64,000 nucleotides of DNA from Leifsonia xyli subsp. cynodontis DSM 46306 (GTDB lineage Bacteria; Actinomycetota; Actinomycetes; Actinomycetales; Microbacteriaceae). The notes below the pieces were generated by a model. It was not told the origin of the DNA, made no database searches, and saw nothing but the letters and a program-made list of their open reading frames with translations. The translations under genes and the position numbers were made by a program. Location of the stretch: positions 682,001 to 746,000 of the forward strand of contig NC_022438.1 of NCBI RefSeq assembly GCF_000470775.1, given 5' to 3'. Every line of letters begins with the position of its first letter. Position 1 is the stretch's first letter. Below are positions 50,036 through 60,376 of this stretch, one piece after another.

Positions 50036-51200
50036 GCGCGCCCACACCGTCGACCCCATCCGCTGCCGGTGAGATCACCGGTCCATTGGCCGTGACCGGA
50101 ACCGCGGTGTCGCTCGTGGACATCGTGAAATCCTTCGGCGCCCATGTCGCCCTGCGGGGCGTGAGCCTCGACATCCACCCGGGCGAGTTCGTCGCCCTGC
50201 TCGGCCCGTCCGGGTGCGGCAAGACGACGATGCTCCGGGCGCTCTCCGGGCTCGATCGCCTGGACGCCGGCAGCGTCCTCGTCGACGGTCAGGATGTCTC
50301 CGGTGTGCCCGTGAACCGCCGGGACATCGGCATGGTGTTCCAGTCCTATTCACTGTTTCCCCATCTCACGGCGGCGCAGAACATCGAGTTCGGTCTGCGC
50401 ATGCGCAAAGTGGACGCGCGCCGCCGCGCCGCGCGCACGGCGGAGGCTCTCGAACTCGTCGGGCTCGCGGAGCGCGGTGGCCGGTACGCCCACGAGCTCT
50501 CCGGTGGGCAGCAGCAGCGCGTCGCGCTCGCTCGCGCCCTCGTCACGCGCCCGCGTGTGCTCCTGCTCGACGAGCCCCTCTCCGCCCTCGACGCGAAGGT
50601 GCGGGTCCAGCTGCGCGAGCAGATCCGCCGCATCCAGCGCGATCTCGCATCACGACGCTGTTCGTGACCCACGACCAGGAGGAGGCGCTCGCCGTCGCCG
50701 ACAGAGTCGTGGTCATGAACGCGGGGGCCATCGAGCAGATCGGCACGCCCGAGGAGCTCTACCGCACACCGGCGTCGCCGTTCGTCGCGGATTTCGTCGG
50801 CCTGAGCAACCGGCTCGACGGCGTGGTCCGCGACGGCGAAGCCGTGGTGCAGGATCTGCGGCTTCCGGTTCTGGGCGGGGCGAGCGACGGCCCGGTCGTC
50901 GTCTCTGTCCGCCCGGAGGACATCGTGTTCACCGACGGCGCGGACGGGGTGGAGGCGGTCGTCGTGGCCTCCAGCTTCCTCGGGTCGCTCCGGCGCACGA
51001 TGGTGCGGCTGAGCGACGGAACGCTGTTGTCGGTGCAGCACGCGGCGTCCGACCGTACCGTCCTCGACGCCCCCACGCGGATCGCCTTCGCCGGCCGTCC
51101 CGTCGTCGTGCGCGCCCGGAGCGCGGGAGCCGGGCAGGCCGGGCGCGACGATCGCGGCGAGGCCGCGATGAGGCCGGGCCCGGACGACCAGGGGCTGTAG
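50032..51200 (+). pseudogene. ABC transporter ATPase (PotA/FbpC type with TOBE domain), frameshifted
   Basis: Walker [11 protein letters not shown]-loop [11 protein letters not shown], signature [15 protein letters not shown] and Walker [12 protein letters not shown] are all present. The frame breaks near 50648 (GATCTCGCATCACG should carry an extra G) and resumes with [20 protein letters not shown], the H-loop, and a TOBE domain ([12 protein letters not shown]). Without the H-loop His and TOBE domain the truncated product cannot work. It is the last gene of the transporter operon. Confidence 0.88.
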
Positions 51201-51211
51201 CGATCGGCTGA

Positions 51212-51217
51212 TAGCCT
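51212..51217 (+). promoter_or_regulatory. -10 hexamer TAGCCT upstream of truB
   Basis: TAGCCT is followed by 7 nt and an ATG at 51225, the same leaderless layout seen elsewhere. It probably drives truB through the short open frame 51225-51311. Confidence 0.4.
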
Positions 51218-51224
51218 GTCGACC

Positions 51225-51311
51225 ATGACGGCGGCGATCAGCGAGCGGACACCCTTCGCCGAGCGGCGCGGGCGGGTCGCCGGCGCGGACGCCGCGGGCG
51301 GGCGGGCATGA
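51225..51311 (+). CDS. 28-residue open frame overlapping truB; leader peptide or gene remnant
   Basis: ATG at 51225, stop TGA at 51309-51311 overlapping the truB ATG (ATGA). The peptide starts TAAISERTPFAERRGRVAG, which resembles the first residues of M24 creatinase/aminopeptidase proteins, so it may be the surviving 5' end of a deleted gene. The start sits 7 nt after a -10 box, so it is likely translated and may couple translation into truB. Confidence 0.35.
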   Translation: MTAAISERTPFAERRGRVAGADAAGGRA

Positions 51312-52210
51312 TCGGCAGCGGTCTCCTTCTGATCGACAAACCCGGAGGCTGGACGAGTCACGATGTCGTCGCCCGCGTCCGGCGCCTGGCGGGCACACAC
51401 AAGGTCGGTCACGCCGGGACGCTCGACCCGATGGCGACGGGGCTCCTCGTCCTGGGCCTGAACTCCTCCACGCGGCTGCTGACGTACATCGTCGGCGCCG
51501 AGAAGGAGTATGTCGGGACGATCCGGCTCGGCACCGCCACGACGACCGACGACGCCGAGGGCGAGATCCTCGAGCGGGCGGAACCGGCCGCCCTCGCCGC
51601 GGTCGCGGAGTCGGCCATCGCCGAGGGCATCGCGGCGCTCACCGGCGAGATCGAGCAGGTTCCGAGCGCCGTCAGCGCTGTCAAAGTGGATGGCAAGCGC
51701 GCGTACGCCCGGGTGCGGGCGGGCGAGGAGGTCGTCCTCTCGGCGCGCGCGGTGACGGTGAGCGCGTTCCAGATGCTTTCCGAGCGCCGGGAGCGGGACG
51801 CCATCGACCTCGAAGTCCGCGTCGTCTGCTCGTCGGGCACCTACATCCGCTCGCTCGCTCGCGATCTCGGCGCTCGGCTCGGCGTCGGCGGGCACCTCAC
51901 GGCCCTGCGGCGCACGCGGGTGGGCGGCTACGATGTGCGCCGCGCCCACGAACTCGCTACGCTCGAGCCCGCGGCGGCGCTCATCCCGGCCGCCGAGGCG
52001 TCGTCGTCCTTGTTCGAGCGGCTGCGGCTGACCGAACAGCAGGCGATCGACCTCGCGCACGGGAAGCGCCTCCATCTCGTCTGCTGGGAGGGTCCCTGGG
52101 GCGAGCCCGTCGCGGCGATCGCCCCGAACGGACGTCTGATCGGGCTCATCGAGTTCCGGGGAAAGGAAGCGAGGACCCTCGTGAACTTCCCGACGGAGGA
52201 GATCGCGTGA
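51308..52210 (+). CDS. truB: tRNA pseudouridine-55 synthase
   Basis: 300 residues. Motif I is GLLLIDKPGGWTSHDVV, the catalytic Asp40 is in AGTLDPMATGLL, and VDGKRAYARVRAGEEV and SSGTYIRSLARDLG are the further TruB blocks. The C-terminal PUA-like region is short. It isomerises U55 in the T loop of tRNAs. Normally it follows rbfA closely; here 12 kb intervenes. It begins with a 4-bp overlap with a small open frame. Confidence 0.94.
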   Translation: MIGSGLLLIDKPGGWTSHDVVARVRRLAGTHKVGHAGTLDPMATGLLVLGLNSSTRLLTYIVGAEKEYVGTIRLGTATTTDDAEGEILERAEPAALAAVAESAIAEGIAALTGEIEQVPSAVSAVKVDGKRAYARVRAGEEVVLSARAVTVSAFQMLSERRERDAIDLEVRVVCSSGTYIRSLARDLGARLGVGGHLTALRRTRVGGYDVRRAHELATLEPAAALIPAAEASSSLFERLRLTEQQAIDLAHGKRLHLVCWEGPWGEPVAAIAPNGRLIGLIEFRGKEARTLVNFPTEEIA

Positions 52211-52241
52211 TCCCCGGCCCGCGTACGATCGCTGGAGCGGC

Positions 52242-52610
52242 ATGATCGACTGGTTCGTCGCGGCGCAGCTCGCCGTCGCTGTGATCGCGGGAGTGGTCTG
52301 CGTCGCCCTCGGGCTGGCCGGGCGCGCGCCCAGCGACCTCTCGATGGGAGCCGTCGCGCTCGTGCAACTGCTGCTGATCGCGCAGCTGGTCATCGCCATC
52401 GTCGCTCCCGCGGTCGGAAACACCCCGTCCGGCAGCCTCGCGGAGTTCTACATCTATCTGATCTCGGCGCTCGTCCTGCCCCTCGCGGGCGGCTTCTGGG
52501 CGCTGATCGAACGGAACCGCTGGAGCACGGTCATCCTGGGCGGCGTCTGCTTCGCGATCGCGGTGATGGTGTACCGGATGGGGCAGATCTGGTTCGTGCA
52601 GGGCGCTTGA
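52242..52610 (+). CDS. Four-span integral membrane protein of unknown function
   Basis: 122 residues with four hydrophobic helices (FVAAQLAVAVIAGVVCVALG; ALVQLLLIAQLVIAIVAPAV; FYIYLISALVLPLAGGFWAL; STVILGGVCFAIAVMVYRMG) joined by short loops. The ATG at 52242 has GGAG 4 nt upstream. I recognise no named family; similar small membrane proteins sit between truB and ribF in related genomes as far as I know. Its stop touches a TTG that could start the next gene. Confidence 0.7.
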   Translation: MIDWFVAAQLAVAVIAGVVCVALGLAGRAPSDLSMGAVALVQLLLIAQLVIAIVAPAVGNTPSGSLAEFYIYLISALVLPLAGGFWALIERNRWSTVILGGVCFAIAVMVYRMGQIWFVQGA

Positions 52611-52640
52611 CCCGCGAAGAGCGCCCGGTCGTCACGCGAA

Positions 52641-52646
52641 TAGAAT
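52641..52646 (+). promoter_or_regulatory. -10 hexamer TAGAAT of the 160-residue membrane protein
   Basis: TAGAAT is followed by 8 nt and the ATG at 52655, with no ribosome binding site. Confidence 0.45.
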
Positions 52647-52654
52647 CGGTAGCG

Positions 52655-53137
52655 ATGTCTCACCACACCCTCCCCGCGCGCGATCGCGACGGCGCCGCCT
52701 CCCGTCGTCGCCTCTCCGGAGCCGGCCGTCTGCTGGTCTTCATGTACGGCGTGCTCGCGCTCGCCGCGACCGGGCGCAGTGTGTTCCAGATCCTCGACCG
52801 CTACCACGAGGCGCCGGTCGCGTTCACCCTCTCGGCGGTCGCGGCCGTCGTCTACATCGTCGCGACGGTCGCGCTCGTGGCGCCCGGCCGTGTCTGGCGC
52901 CGGGTCGCGTGGATCACCATCGGCTTCGAGCTGGCCGGCGTGCTCGCGATCGGGACGCTCAGCCTGTTCGCGCCCGACGCCCTCGCCCTGCACGACATCG
53001 ACCCGTTCGGGCGCGACGCGACGGTCTGGTCGGTCTATGGGATGGGCTATTTCTTCGTCCCGCTGGCCCTGCCGGTCCTGGGGCTGCTCTGGCTGGCGAA
53101 GCGCCGCCCGCGCGAGGCGGCCGGGGCCGCCTCGTGA
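52655..53137 (+). CDS. Integral membrane protein of unknown function
   Basis: 160 residues. After a charged N-terminus (MSHHTLPARDRDGAASRRRL) four hydrophobic segments follow (LLVFMYGVLALAATGRSVFQ; FTLSAVAAVVYIVATVALVA; WITIGFELAGVLAIGTLSLF; YGMGYFFVPLALPVLGLLWL). I chose the ATG at 52655 for its -10 spacing; a TTG at 52607 overlapping the previous stop would add 16 residues. No enzyme motif is visible. Its TGA overlaps the ribF GTG. Confidence 0.7.
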   Translation: MSHHTLPARDRDGAASRRRLSGAGRLLVFMYGVLALAATGRSVFQILDRYHEAPVAFTLSAVAAVVYIVATVALVAPGRVWRRVAWITIGFELAGVLAIGTLSLFAPDALALHDIDPFGRDATVWSVYGMGYFFVPLALPVLGLLWLAKRRPREAAGAAS

Positions 53138-54078
53138 AGGTCTTCACCGCGGTCGCCAACGTCCCCGCCGGATACGGGCCGAGCGCTGTGACGATCGGCA
53201 AGTTCGACGGTGTCCACACCGGGCACCGTGCCGTCATCGCGCGCCTGCGCCAGGTCGCGGACGAGCGCGGTCTCGCCGCGACGGTGGTCACCTTCGACCG
53301 CAATCCGCTTGAGGTGATCGCTCCGGAGAAGTGCCCGGCCGCCCTGGTGAGCAACCGGCAGAAGCTCGATCTGCTCGCCGGCACCGGGATCGACGCGACG
53401 CTCATGATCGCTTTCGACCGCGCCCTCGCGGAGCTGAGCCCCGACGAGTTCGTGCGCCGCATCCTGGTCGACCGGCTGCGCGCGGCCGTCGTGCTGGTCG
53501 GCAGCGACTTCCGCTACGGGCGTCGCGGCGCGGGGGACGTGGCGTTTCTGCGCGAGCGGGGGGAGAGGTACGGCTTCGCCGTCGAACTCATCGACGACGT
53601 GCGGCCGGAGCGCGGCCGTCGGGTCTCGTCCACCTGGATCCGCGAGCTGCTGGCGGAGGGGGATGTCGCGCACGCGGCGCTCTTGCTGGGTCAGGCTCCC
53701 ACGGTGTGCGGCGTCGTCGTCCACGGGGCCGCGCGCGGACGGGAGCTCGGCTTCCCGACCGCGAACCTGTCGCCGGAGCTGGAGGGCCTGATCCCGGCCG
53801 ACGGTGTGTACGCGGGCTCTCTGACCGACGGCGGCCAGTGCTACCCGGCGGCGATCTCGGTCGGGAACAATCCGACCTTCGAGGGTGTGCCGCACAAGCA
53901 GGTCGAGGCGTATGTTCTCGACCGGGAGCTGGACCTGTACGGCCACACGGTCGAGATCGCCTTCCAGGAGCGCATCCGGGGGATGGTCGCGTATGCGGGG
54001 ATCGAGCCGCTGATCGCGCAGATCCGCGACGATGTGGAGCGTGCCCGGCGCATCCTGGCGCCCGGGGCCGCCGAGTGA
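53134..54078 (+). CDS. ribF: Bifunctional riboflavin kinase / FAD synthetase
   Basis: 314 residues from a GTG at 53134 (GTGA overlap with the upstream stop). The N-terminal FMN adenylyltransferase has GKFDGVHTGHRAVI (HxGH-like) and RRVSSTWIRELLAEGD. The C-terminal flavokinase has GRELGFPTANL and the metal-binding PTAN Thr, then GNNPTFEG and AFQERIRG. It makes FMN and then FAD in the cytoplasm. Next to truB as in most bacteria. Confidence 0.95.
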   Translation: MKVFTAVANVPAGYGPSAVTIGKFDGVHTGHRAVIARLRQVADERGLAATVVTFDRNPLEVIAPEKCPAALVSNRQKLDLLAGTGIDATLMIAFDRALAELSPDEFVRRILVDRLRAAVVLVGSDFRYGRRGAGDVAFLRERGERYGFAVELIDDVRPERGRRVSSTWIRELLAEGDVAHAALLLGQAPTVCGVVVHGAARGRELGFPTANLSPELEGLIPADGVYAGSLTDGGQCYPAAISVGNNPTFEGVPHKQVEAYVLDRELDLYGHTVEIAFQERIRGMVAYAGIEPLIAQIRDDVERARRILAPGAAE

Positions 54079-55289
54079 GCGCAGAGACTCCTGCGCGCTC
54101 GCTGTGGCGCGGGCGGGCCGTGGCGCTCCTGGGCATCCTCCTCGTCGCCGCCAATCTGCGCACGGCCGTCGCCGCCCTCTCCCCGATCTTCGCGGAGATC
54201 CGCGTCGAGTTCCCGGTCTCCAGCGTCGGTGTCGGGCTGCTCGGGATGATGCCGCCGGCCTGCTTCGCGCTGTTCGGCCTGATCGCCCCCCGGTTCACCC
54301 GCCGCGTATCCCTGGAGGCCGTGCTCCTGATCGCGCTCGGCGTCATGCTCGCCGGGCACCTCGTGCGGGCCGCCTCCGGCTCGTTCCTCCAGCTGGCGAT
54401 CGGCTCGGCGGTCGCCTTCGCCGGCATGGGCGTGGGCAATGTGCTGCTGCCGCCGCTCGTGAAGCGGTACTTCCCGGACCGGATCGGCCTCGTCACCGCG
54501 CTGTACGCGACGGTCATATCGTTCAGCACACTGCTGCCGCCGCTCGTCGCGGTGCCGGTCGCCGACGCGTCGAGCTGGCATGTCTCGCTCGGGATGTGGG
54601 CGCTGGTGAGCGTGCTCGCCATCGTGCCGTGGCTGCGCATCCTGCTCACCCGCACCCCCGCGCACCCCGGCCGCGATGTCGAGGTCGAGCAGGCGGGGCA
54701 CTCGGCGGTCGCGCGGGTGTGGCGGTCGGGGCTCGGCTGGGCGATGGCCATCGTGTTCGCGACCTCGAGCCTCAACGCCTATGCGATGTTCGGCTGGCTG
54801 CCGCAGATTCTGCACGATGTGGCGGGAACGCCGCCTGCGGAGGCCGGAACGCTCCTGTCGGTGTATGCCGCTATGGGGGTCCCGGCCGGGTTGCTGGTGC
54901 CGCTCCTCGCCGCACGGATGCGGAACGTCGCTCTGCTCGTCTACGCCGGGGTCGCGTTCTTCGTGATCGGCTACCTGGGGCTCATCGTCGCCCCGACGAC
55001 CGCGACGCTGCTCTGGGTCGCCATCGCCGGTCTCGGACCTCTGCTTTTCCCGCTCAGCCTGGTGCTCATCAACACGAGGACCCGCACGCACGCCGGCTCC
55101 GTCGCCCTCAGCGGCTTCGCCCAGGGCATCGGCTATGTCATCGGCTCGTTCGGCCCGCTCGCCGTCGGCCTCCTGCACGAGCTGACCGGCGCCTGGACCC
55201 TGGCCCTCGCGTTCCTCACCGCCACTGCCCTCGCGGCCGCCGCGGCCGGAGCCGTCGTCGCCCGGCCCGTGCCGCTCGAAGACCGGTAG
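54075..55289 (+). CDS. MFS transporter, CynX/NimT family
   Basis: 404 residues with about twelve membrane spans. The first-helix motif AANLRTAVAALSPI is characteristic of the cyanate/2-nitroimidazole (CynX/NimT) group of MFS exporters. Further blocks: FAGMGVGNVLLPPLVKRYFP and TRTHAGSVALSGFAQGIGYV. The GTG start at 54075 overlaps the ribF stop, so it is the last gene of the truB-ribF operon. The substrate cannot be told from sequence; members move small anions or drugs. Confidence 0.88.
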   Translation: MSAETPARSLWRGRAVALLGILLVAANLRTAVAALSPIFAEIRVEFPVSSVGVGLLGMMPPACFALFGLIAPRFTRRVSLEAVLLIALGVMLAGHLVRAASGSFLQLAIGSAVAFAGMGVGNVLLPPLVKRYFPDRIGLVTALYATVISFSTLLPPLVAVPVADASSWHVSLGMWALVSVLAIVPWLRILLTRTPAHPGRDVEVEQAGHSAVARVWRSGLGWAMAIVFATSSLNAYAMFGWLPQILHDVAGTPPAEAGTLLSVYAAMGVPAGLLVPLLAARMRNVALLVYAGVAFFVIGYLGLIVAPTTATLLWVAIAGLGPLLFPLSLVLINTRTRTHAGSVALSGFAQGIGYVIGSFGPLAVGLLHELTGAWTLALAFLTATALAAAAAGAVVARPVPLEDR

Positions 55290-55337
55290 GCGGTGCGGGG
55301 AAGCGCGGCCACTCGTCTGCTCACATGAGCATCCATC

Positions 55338-55352
55338 GCACAAACGTTGTGC
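55338..55352. promoter_or_regulatory. Candidate operator GCACAAACGTTGTGC of the deoxyribose operon
   Basis: GCACAA and TTGTGC form a perfect 6-bp inverted repeat with a 3-nt centre, lying just upstream of the -10 box at 55360. It is the natural binding site for the SorC-family regulator encoded next. Confidence 0.5.
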
Positions 55353-55359
55353 TCCCGTC

Positions 55360-55365
55360 TAGGCT
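55360..55365 (+). promoter_or_regulatory. -10 hexamer TAGGCT of the sorC-deoC operon
   Basis: TAGGCT is followed by 7 nt and a GTG at 55373; leaderless layout, with an inverted repeat immediately upstream. Confidence 0.45.
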
Positions 55366-55372
55366 TGGATGT

Positions 55373-56375
55373 GTGGCCCTGAACGACACCGACGAGATCC
55401 TGGCTGTGAAAGCCGCGGAGCTCTACTACGAAGCGGGCAAGACGCAGGATGAGATCGGCGCCGCTCTCAGCGTCTCCCGCTGGAAGGTCGGCCGGCTGCT
55501 GACGGCGGCGCGCCAGCAGGGGTTCGTGCGCATCGAGATCGTGCATCCGAGCGCGAGGAAGTTCTCGCTGGAGCGCGAGCTCTGCGGTTTCTACGGGCTG
55601 GCGGACGCGGTCGTCGTCCCCTCCGCCGAATCCGACGCCGAGACCCAGGCCCGGGTCGCGCAGGCGGCGGACTACCTGACAACGCTCCGCCCCGTTCCGC
55701 GGACGCTCGGCGTCAGCTGGGGGCGGACACTGCACGCCGTCGCGGCGCGGCTGCGCCCCGGCTGGGCGACCGGTGTCAATCCGGTGCAGATCAACGGCAG
55801 CGTCTCCAGCACCCGCCAGGCGACGGCCGCAGCGGACACGGCCGTCGTGATCGCCAGGAAGGCGCAGGGAACGGCGACGCTGCTGCCGAGCCCGGCCATC
55901 TTCGAGCACGCGGCCACGCGACGCGCCATCGAGGCGGACCGATCCGTGCAGTCGGTGCTGGAGCTCGCCCGCACCGTCAGCGCCTTCCTCTTTCAGCGCC
56001 GGGGTCGTGGACATCAGCTCGGTGCATGTCGACTCCGGCTACCTGTCCCCGGAGGATGTCCGGGCCCTCGCCGCGAAAGGCGCTGTGGGGGATGTCGTGG
56101 GCCGCTTCATCACCGGCGAGGGCCGGGTGGCCGACCCCGACCTCGACAGCCGCACGCTCGGACTGGGCCTGGACGATCTGCGCAACGCACGCGTCTCCAT
56201 CGCGGTCATCGCGGGCGAGGCGAAGCACCGGATCGCGCACGCCGTCGTCGCGAGCGGGCTCTGCACGACGCTCATCACCGACGAGGCCACCGCCGGCGAT
56301 GTGCTCGGCCGCGCGCCGGACGACAGAACGCCCACCGACACCATGCCCATCGACAGAGAGCAGGCCGCACTGTGA
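55373..56375 (+). pseudogene. SorC/DeoR-type sugar-binding regulator, frameshifted
   Basis: The N-terminal HTH reads ELYYEAGKTQDEIGAALSVS then RWKVGRLLTAARQQGFV, as in B. subtilis-type DeoR (SorC family). The ligand domain includes LGVSWGRTLHAVAARL. The frame breaks near 55990 (CCTCTTTCAGCGCC) and resumes with DISSVHVDSGYLSPEDVRAL and AGEAKHRIAHAVVASGLCTT, ending in a TGA that overlaps the deoC GTG. Intact, about 334 residues. The DNA-binding part survives but about the last 130 residues of the sugar-phosphate domain are lost, so regulation of deoC is probably altered. Confidence 0.87.
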
Positions 56376-57391
56376 CCATCGAGACCTCCCCGCCCGAGCG
56401 CGCCCTCGCGCCGGCGGCCCGCGCCGTCGAGGTCCTCGGCGGAGACCTCACCGAGGCGTCCCTGCGGCGCTACCTGAACGGCATCCCCGGGGTCGACGCG
56501 GTCGGCCTCGAGCAGCGGGCCGCCGGGCTCGGCACCCGCTCCATCAAGACGTCCAGCAAGCGCTGGGCGCTCGACACCATCATCCGGCTCATCGACCTGA
56601 CGACCCTCGAAGGCGCCGACACCCCGGGCAAGGTGCGCTCGCTCGTCGCCAAGGCGCTGACCCCGGACGCGGGCGACGCGACCACCCCGCGCCCGGCCGC
56701 CGTGTGCGTCTACGGCGACATAGTTCCGTACGCCGTCGAGGCGCTCGGCGCCGCGCACGCCGAGGCGCCGGAGGGCGTCGCCGTCGCCGCGGTCGCCACC
56801 GCGTTCCCGAGCGGGCGCGCGTCCCTCGCGGTCAAGCTCGCCGACACCGCCGACGCGGTCGCCGCGGGCGCCGACGAGATCGACATGGTCATCGACCGCG
56901 GCGCCTTCCTCTCGGGCCGCTACGGCCTCGTGTTCGACGAGATCGTCGCCGTCAAGGAGGCCTGCCGCCGGGCGGACGGAAGCTACGCGCACCTCAAGGT
57001 CATCCTCGAGACGGGCGAGCTGAACACGTACGACAACATCCGCCGCGCGTCGTGGCTGAGCATCCTGGCCGGAGGCGACTTCATCAAGACCTCCACCGGC
57101 AAGGTCTCGCCGGCGGCGACGCTGCCGACGACCCTCCTCATGCTCGAGGTGGTGCGCGACTGGCGCCGGCTCACCGGCGAGGAGATCGGCGTGAAGCCGG
57201 CCGGCGGCATCCGCTCCTCGAAGGACGCCATCAAGTACCTCGTGACCGTCGCCGAGACGGTCGGCGAGCACTGGCTTCAGCCGCACCTGTTCCGCTTCGG
57301 CGCGTCCAGCCTTCTGAACGATGTGCTGCTGCAACGCCAGAAGCTCCGCACCGGCCACTACTCTGGCGCCGACTACGTGACCATCGACTGA
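56372..57391 (+). CDS. deoC: Deoxyribose-phosphate aldolase
   Basis: 339 residues from a GTG at 56372. It has an extended N-terminus compared with E. coli DeoC, typical of one actinobacterial subgroup. The Schiff-base Lys is near 238 in GGDFIKTSTGKVSP; KVILETGEL and GVKPAGGIRSSKDA supply the other active-site residues. It splits 2-deoxyribose 5-phosphate into glyceraldehyde 3-phosphate and acetaldehyde. The acetaldehyde is the likely substrate of the aldehyde dehydrogenase encoded 14 nt downstream. Confidence 0.94.
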   Translation: MTIETSPPERALAPAARAVEVLGGDLTEASLRRYLNGIPGVDAVGLEQRAAGLGTRSIKTSSKRWALDTIIRLIDLTTLEGADTPGKVRSLVAKALTPDAGDATTPRPAAVCVYGDIVPYAVEALGAAHAEAPEGVAVAAVATAFPSGRASLAVKLADTADAVAAGADEIDMVIDRGAFLSGRYGLVFDEIVAVKEACRRADGSYAHLKVILETGELNTYDNIRRASWLSILAGGDFIKTSTGKVSPAATLPTTLLMLEVVRDWRRLTGEEIGVKPAGGIRSSKDAIKYLVTVAETVGEHWLQPHLFRFGASSLLNDVLLQRQKLRTGHYSGADYVTID

Positions 57392-57405
57392 GACGGGACC
57401 CCACC

Positions 57406-58898
<1,493 letters not shown>

Positions 58899-58902
<4 letters not shown>

Positions 58903-59759
58903 GCAGACTGGCCGTGCCGAAGACCTACAAGCTCTCCATCGGCGGAAAGTTTCCGCGCAGCGAGTCCGGACGCACCTACGAGGTGCTCGCCGCCAAGGGG
59001 GATTTCCTGGCGAACGCGGCCAAGGCCTCGCGGAAGGACGCCCGGGATGCGGTGGTCGCCGCGCGTGCCGCCGTCTCCGGCTGGTCGGGTGCCACGCCGT
59101 ACAACCGCGGCCAGGTGCTCTACCGCATCGCCGAGCTGATGGAGGGCCGTCGAGCCCAGTTCGTGGACGAGATCCAGCGCGCGGAGGGCGTCGCCGCTGC
59201 TGCTGCGGGCGCCCAGGTACACGAGGCGATCGACCGATGGGTGTGGTACGCAGGCTGGGCTGACAAGTTCGCCCAGGTCGTCGGCAACGCCAACCCGGTC
59301 GCCGGTCCCTACTTCAACATCTCGGTGCCGGAGCCGACGGGTGTCGTCGCCATCGTCGCGCCGCAGGACTCCAGCCTGCTGGGGTTCGTGAGCGCGGTCG
59401 CCCCCGCCCTCGTGTCGGGCAACGCGATCGTCGCCATCGCCAGTGAGCGCTTCCCGCTCTCGGCGATCAGCTTGAGCGAGGTGCTGGCGACCAGCGATGT
59501 CCCCGGTGGCGTGGTCAACATCCTCACCGGTTCGCCCGCCGAGGTCGCGCCCTGGCTCGCCTCGCACGCCGACGTCAACGCGCTCGACCTGGTCGGCGCG
59601 GGCGACCTGGAGTGGATCGACCTCCAGATCGCCGCGGCCGACATGCTGAAACGCGTCCTGCCCCCGGAGAACGGCCCGGATGCCGCCGCCCCCTCGCTCG
59701 ACCGGATCGCGTTCTTCACCGAGACGAAGACCGTGTGGCACACCAAGAGCCTTCTTTAG
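58899..59759 (+). CDS. Short aldehyde dehydrogenase-like protein lacking the catalytic domain
   Basis: 286 residues aligned with only the N-terminal cofactor-binding part of ALDH (GGKFPRSESGRTYEVLAAKG; RGQVLYRIAELMEGRR; GVVAIVAPQDSSLLGFVSAV; PGGVVNILTG). The expected LELGGK and catalytic Cys blocks are absent, and the end (FFTETKTVWHTKSLL) is clean, not a frameshift scar. Immediate coupling to a full ALDH suggests a non-catalytic partner subunit. I know of the same deoC-ALDH-short ALDH order in other actinobacteria, so this is probably normal for the system. Confidence 0.8.
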
Positions 59760-59835
59760 CCCGGGGTCGCCAGGAGGAGTTTGCCCTCTGGTCCGCCATC
59801 GCACGAGTGCGGACGATCGTCCCGGTGTGATTCGC

Positions 59836-60229
59836 TCAGAGCGAGCAGACCCATGCGATTCCGAACATCAGCGCATATCCGCCGAGGGGCGCCGCGTTCA
59901 GGACCAAGGCGATGACGGCTGGCCATGTCGTCTGCCGCGGTGAGGCGATTCCCGCGACCGCCAGGCCGATTCCCCCGGCGGAGAGGACCACTGTCGCGTT
60001 CAGCGACAGGATCAATCAGGGCGACGAAAAGGATCCCGCCCCCTTCGCCCTCAGGGGCGGAGAGAAGCAGGATCCACAAGACCGCGCATGGCAGGAAGTT
60101 GAGTCCGCCGAGCGATGCGATCGTGAGAGACGAAATCCATGCCCAATGGCCCCGCTCGCGGCGCGAGGCCCCCACTGTCGTGGCGACGGGCGCGGGCAGT
60201 CCTCGAGAGTCGGCCCCGTGGATCGTCAT
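59836..60229 (-). pseudogene. Small membrane protein of unknown function, frameshifted
   Basis: The start MTIHGADSRGLPAPV is followed by spans WISSLTIASLGGLNFLPCAV and LWILLLSAPEGEGGGILFVA. Near 60010 the frame must shift to read LSLNATVVLSAGGIGLAVAG and TWPAVIALVLNAAPLGGYAL then MFGIAWVCSL and TGA. The combined product is about 130 residues with four spans. No family recognised. It converges on the ALDH-like gene. Confidence 0.5.
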
Positions 60230-60328
60230 CGCCGGCGTCCTGCCATTGCCTGGTCCAAACCGGCGTGGAAGCGGGAGGTCATGTGAACAGTATCTCCGCC
60301 TCTCCCGCGAGATGACATGCAGAATTCT

Positions 60329-60347
60329 TTAGGTTAGCCTATCCTCA
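60329..60347 (+). promoter_or_regulatory. DtxR/IdeR iron box upstream of the haem operon
   Basis: TTAGGTTAGCCTATCCTCA matches the 19-bp DtxR/IdeR operator consensus (TTAGGTTAGGCTAACCTAA) at 15 of 19 positions, with the left half nearly perfect. It lies 30 nt before the first gene, so iron-loaded repressor would block transcription. Confidence 0.8.
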
Positions 60348-60376
60348 GTAAGGTCACCCTAAGGAGTTTCACCCCT

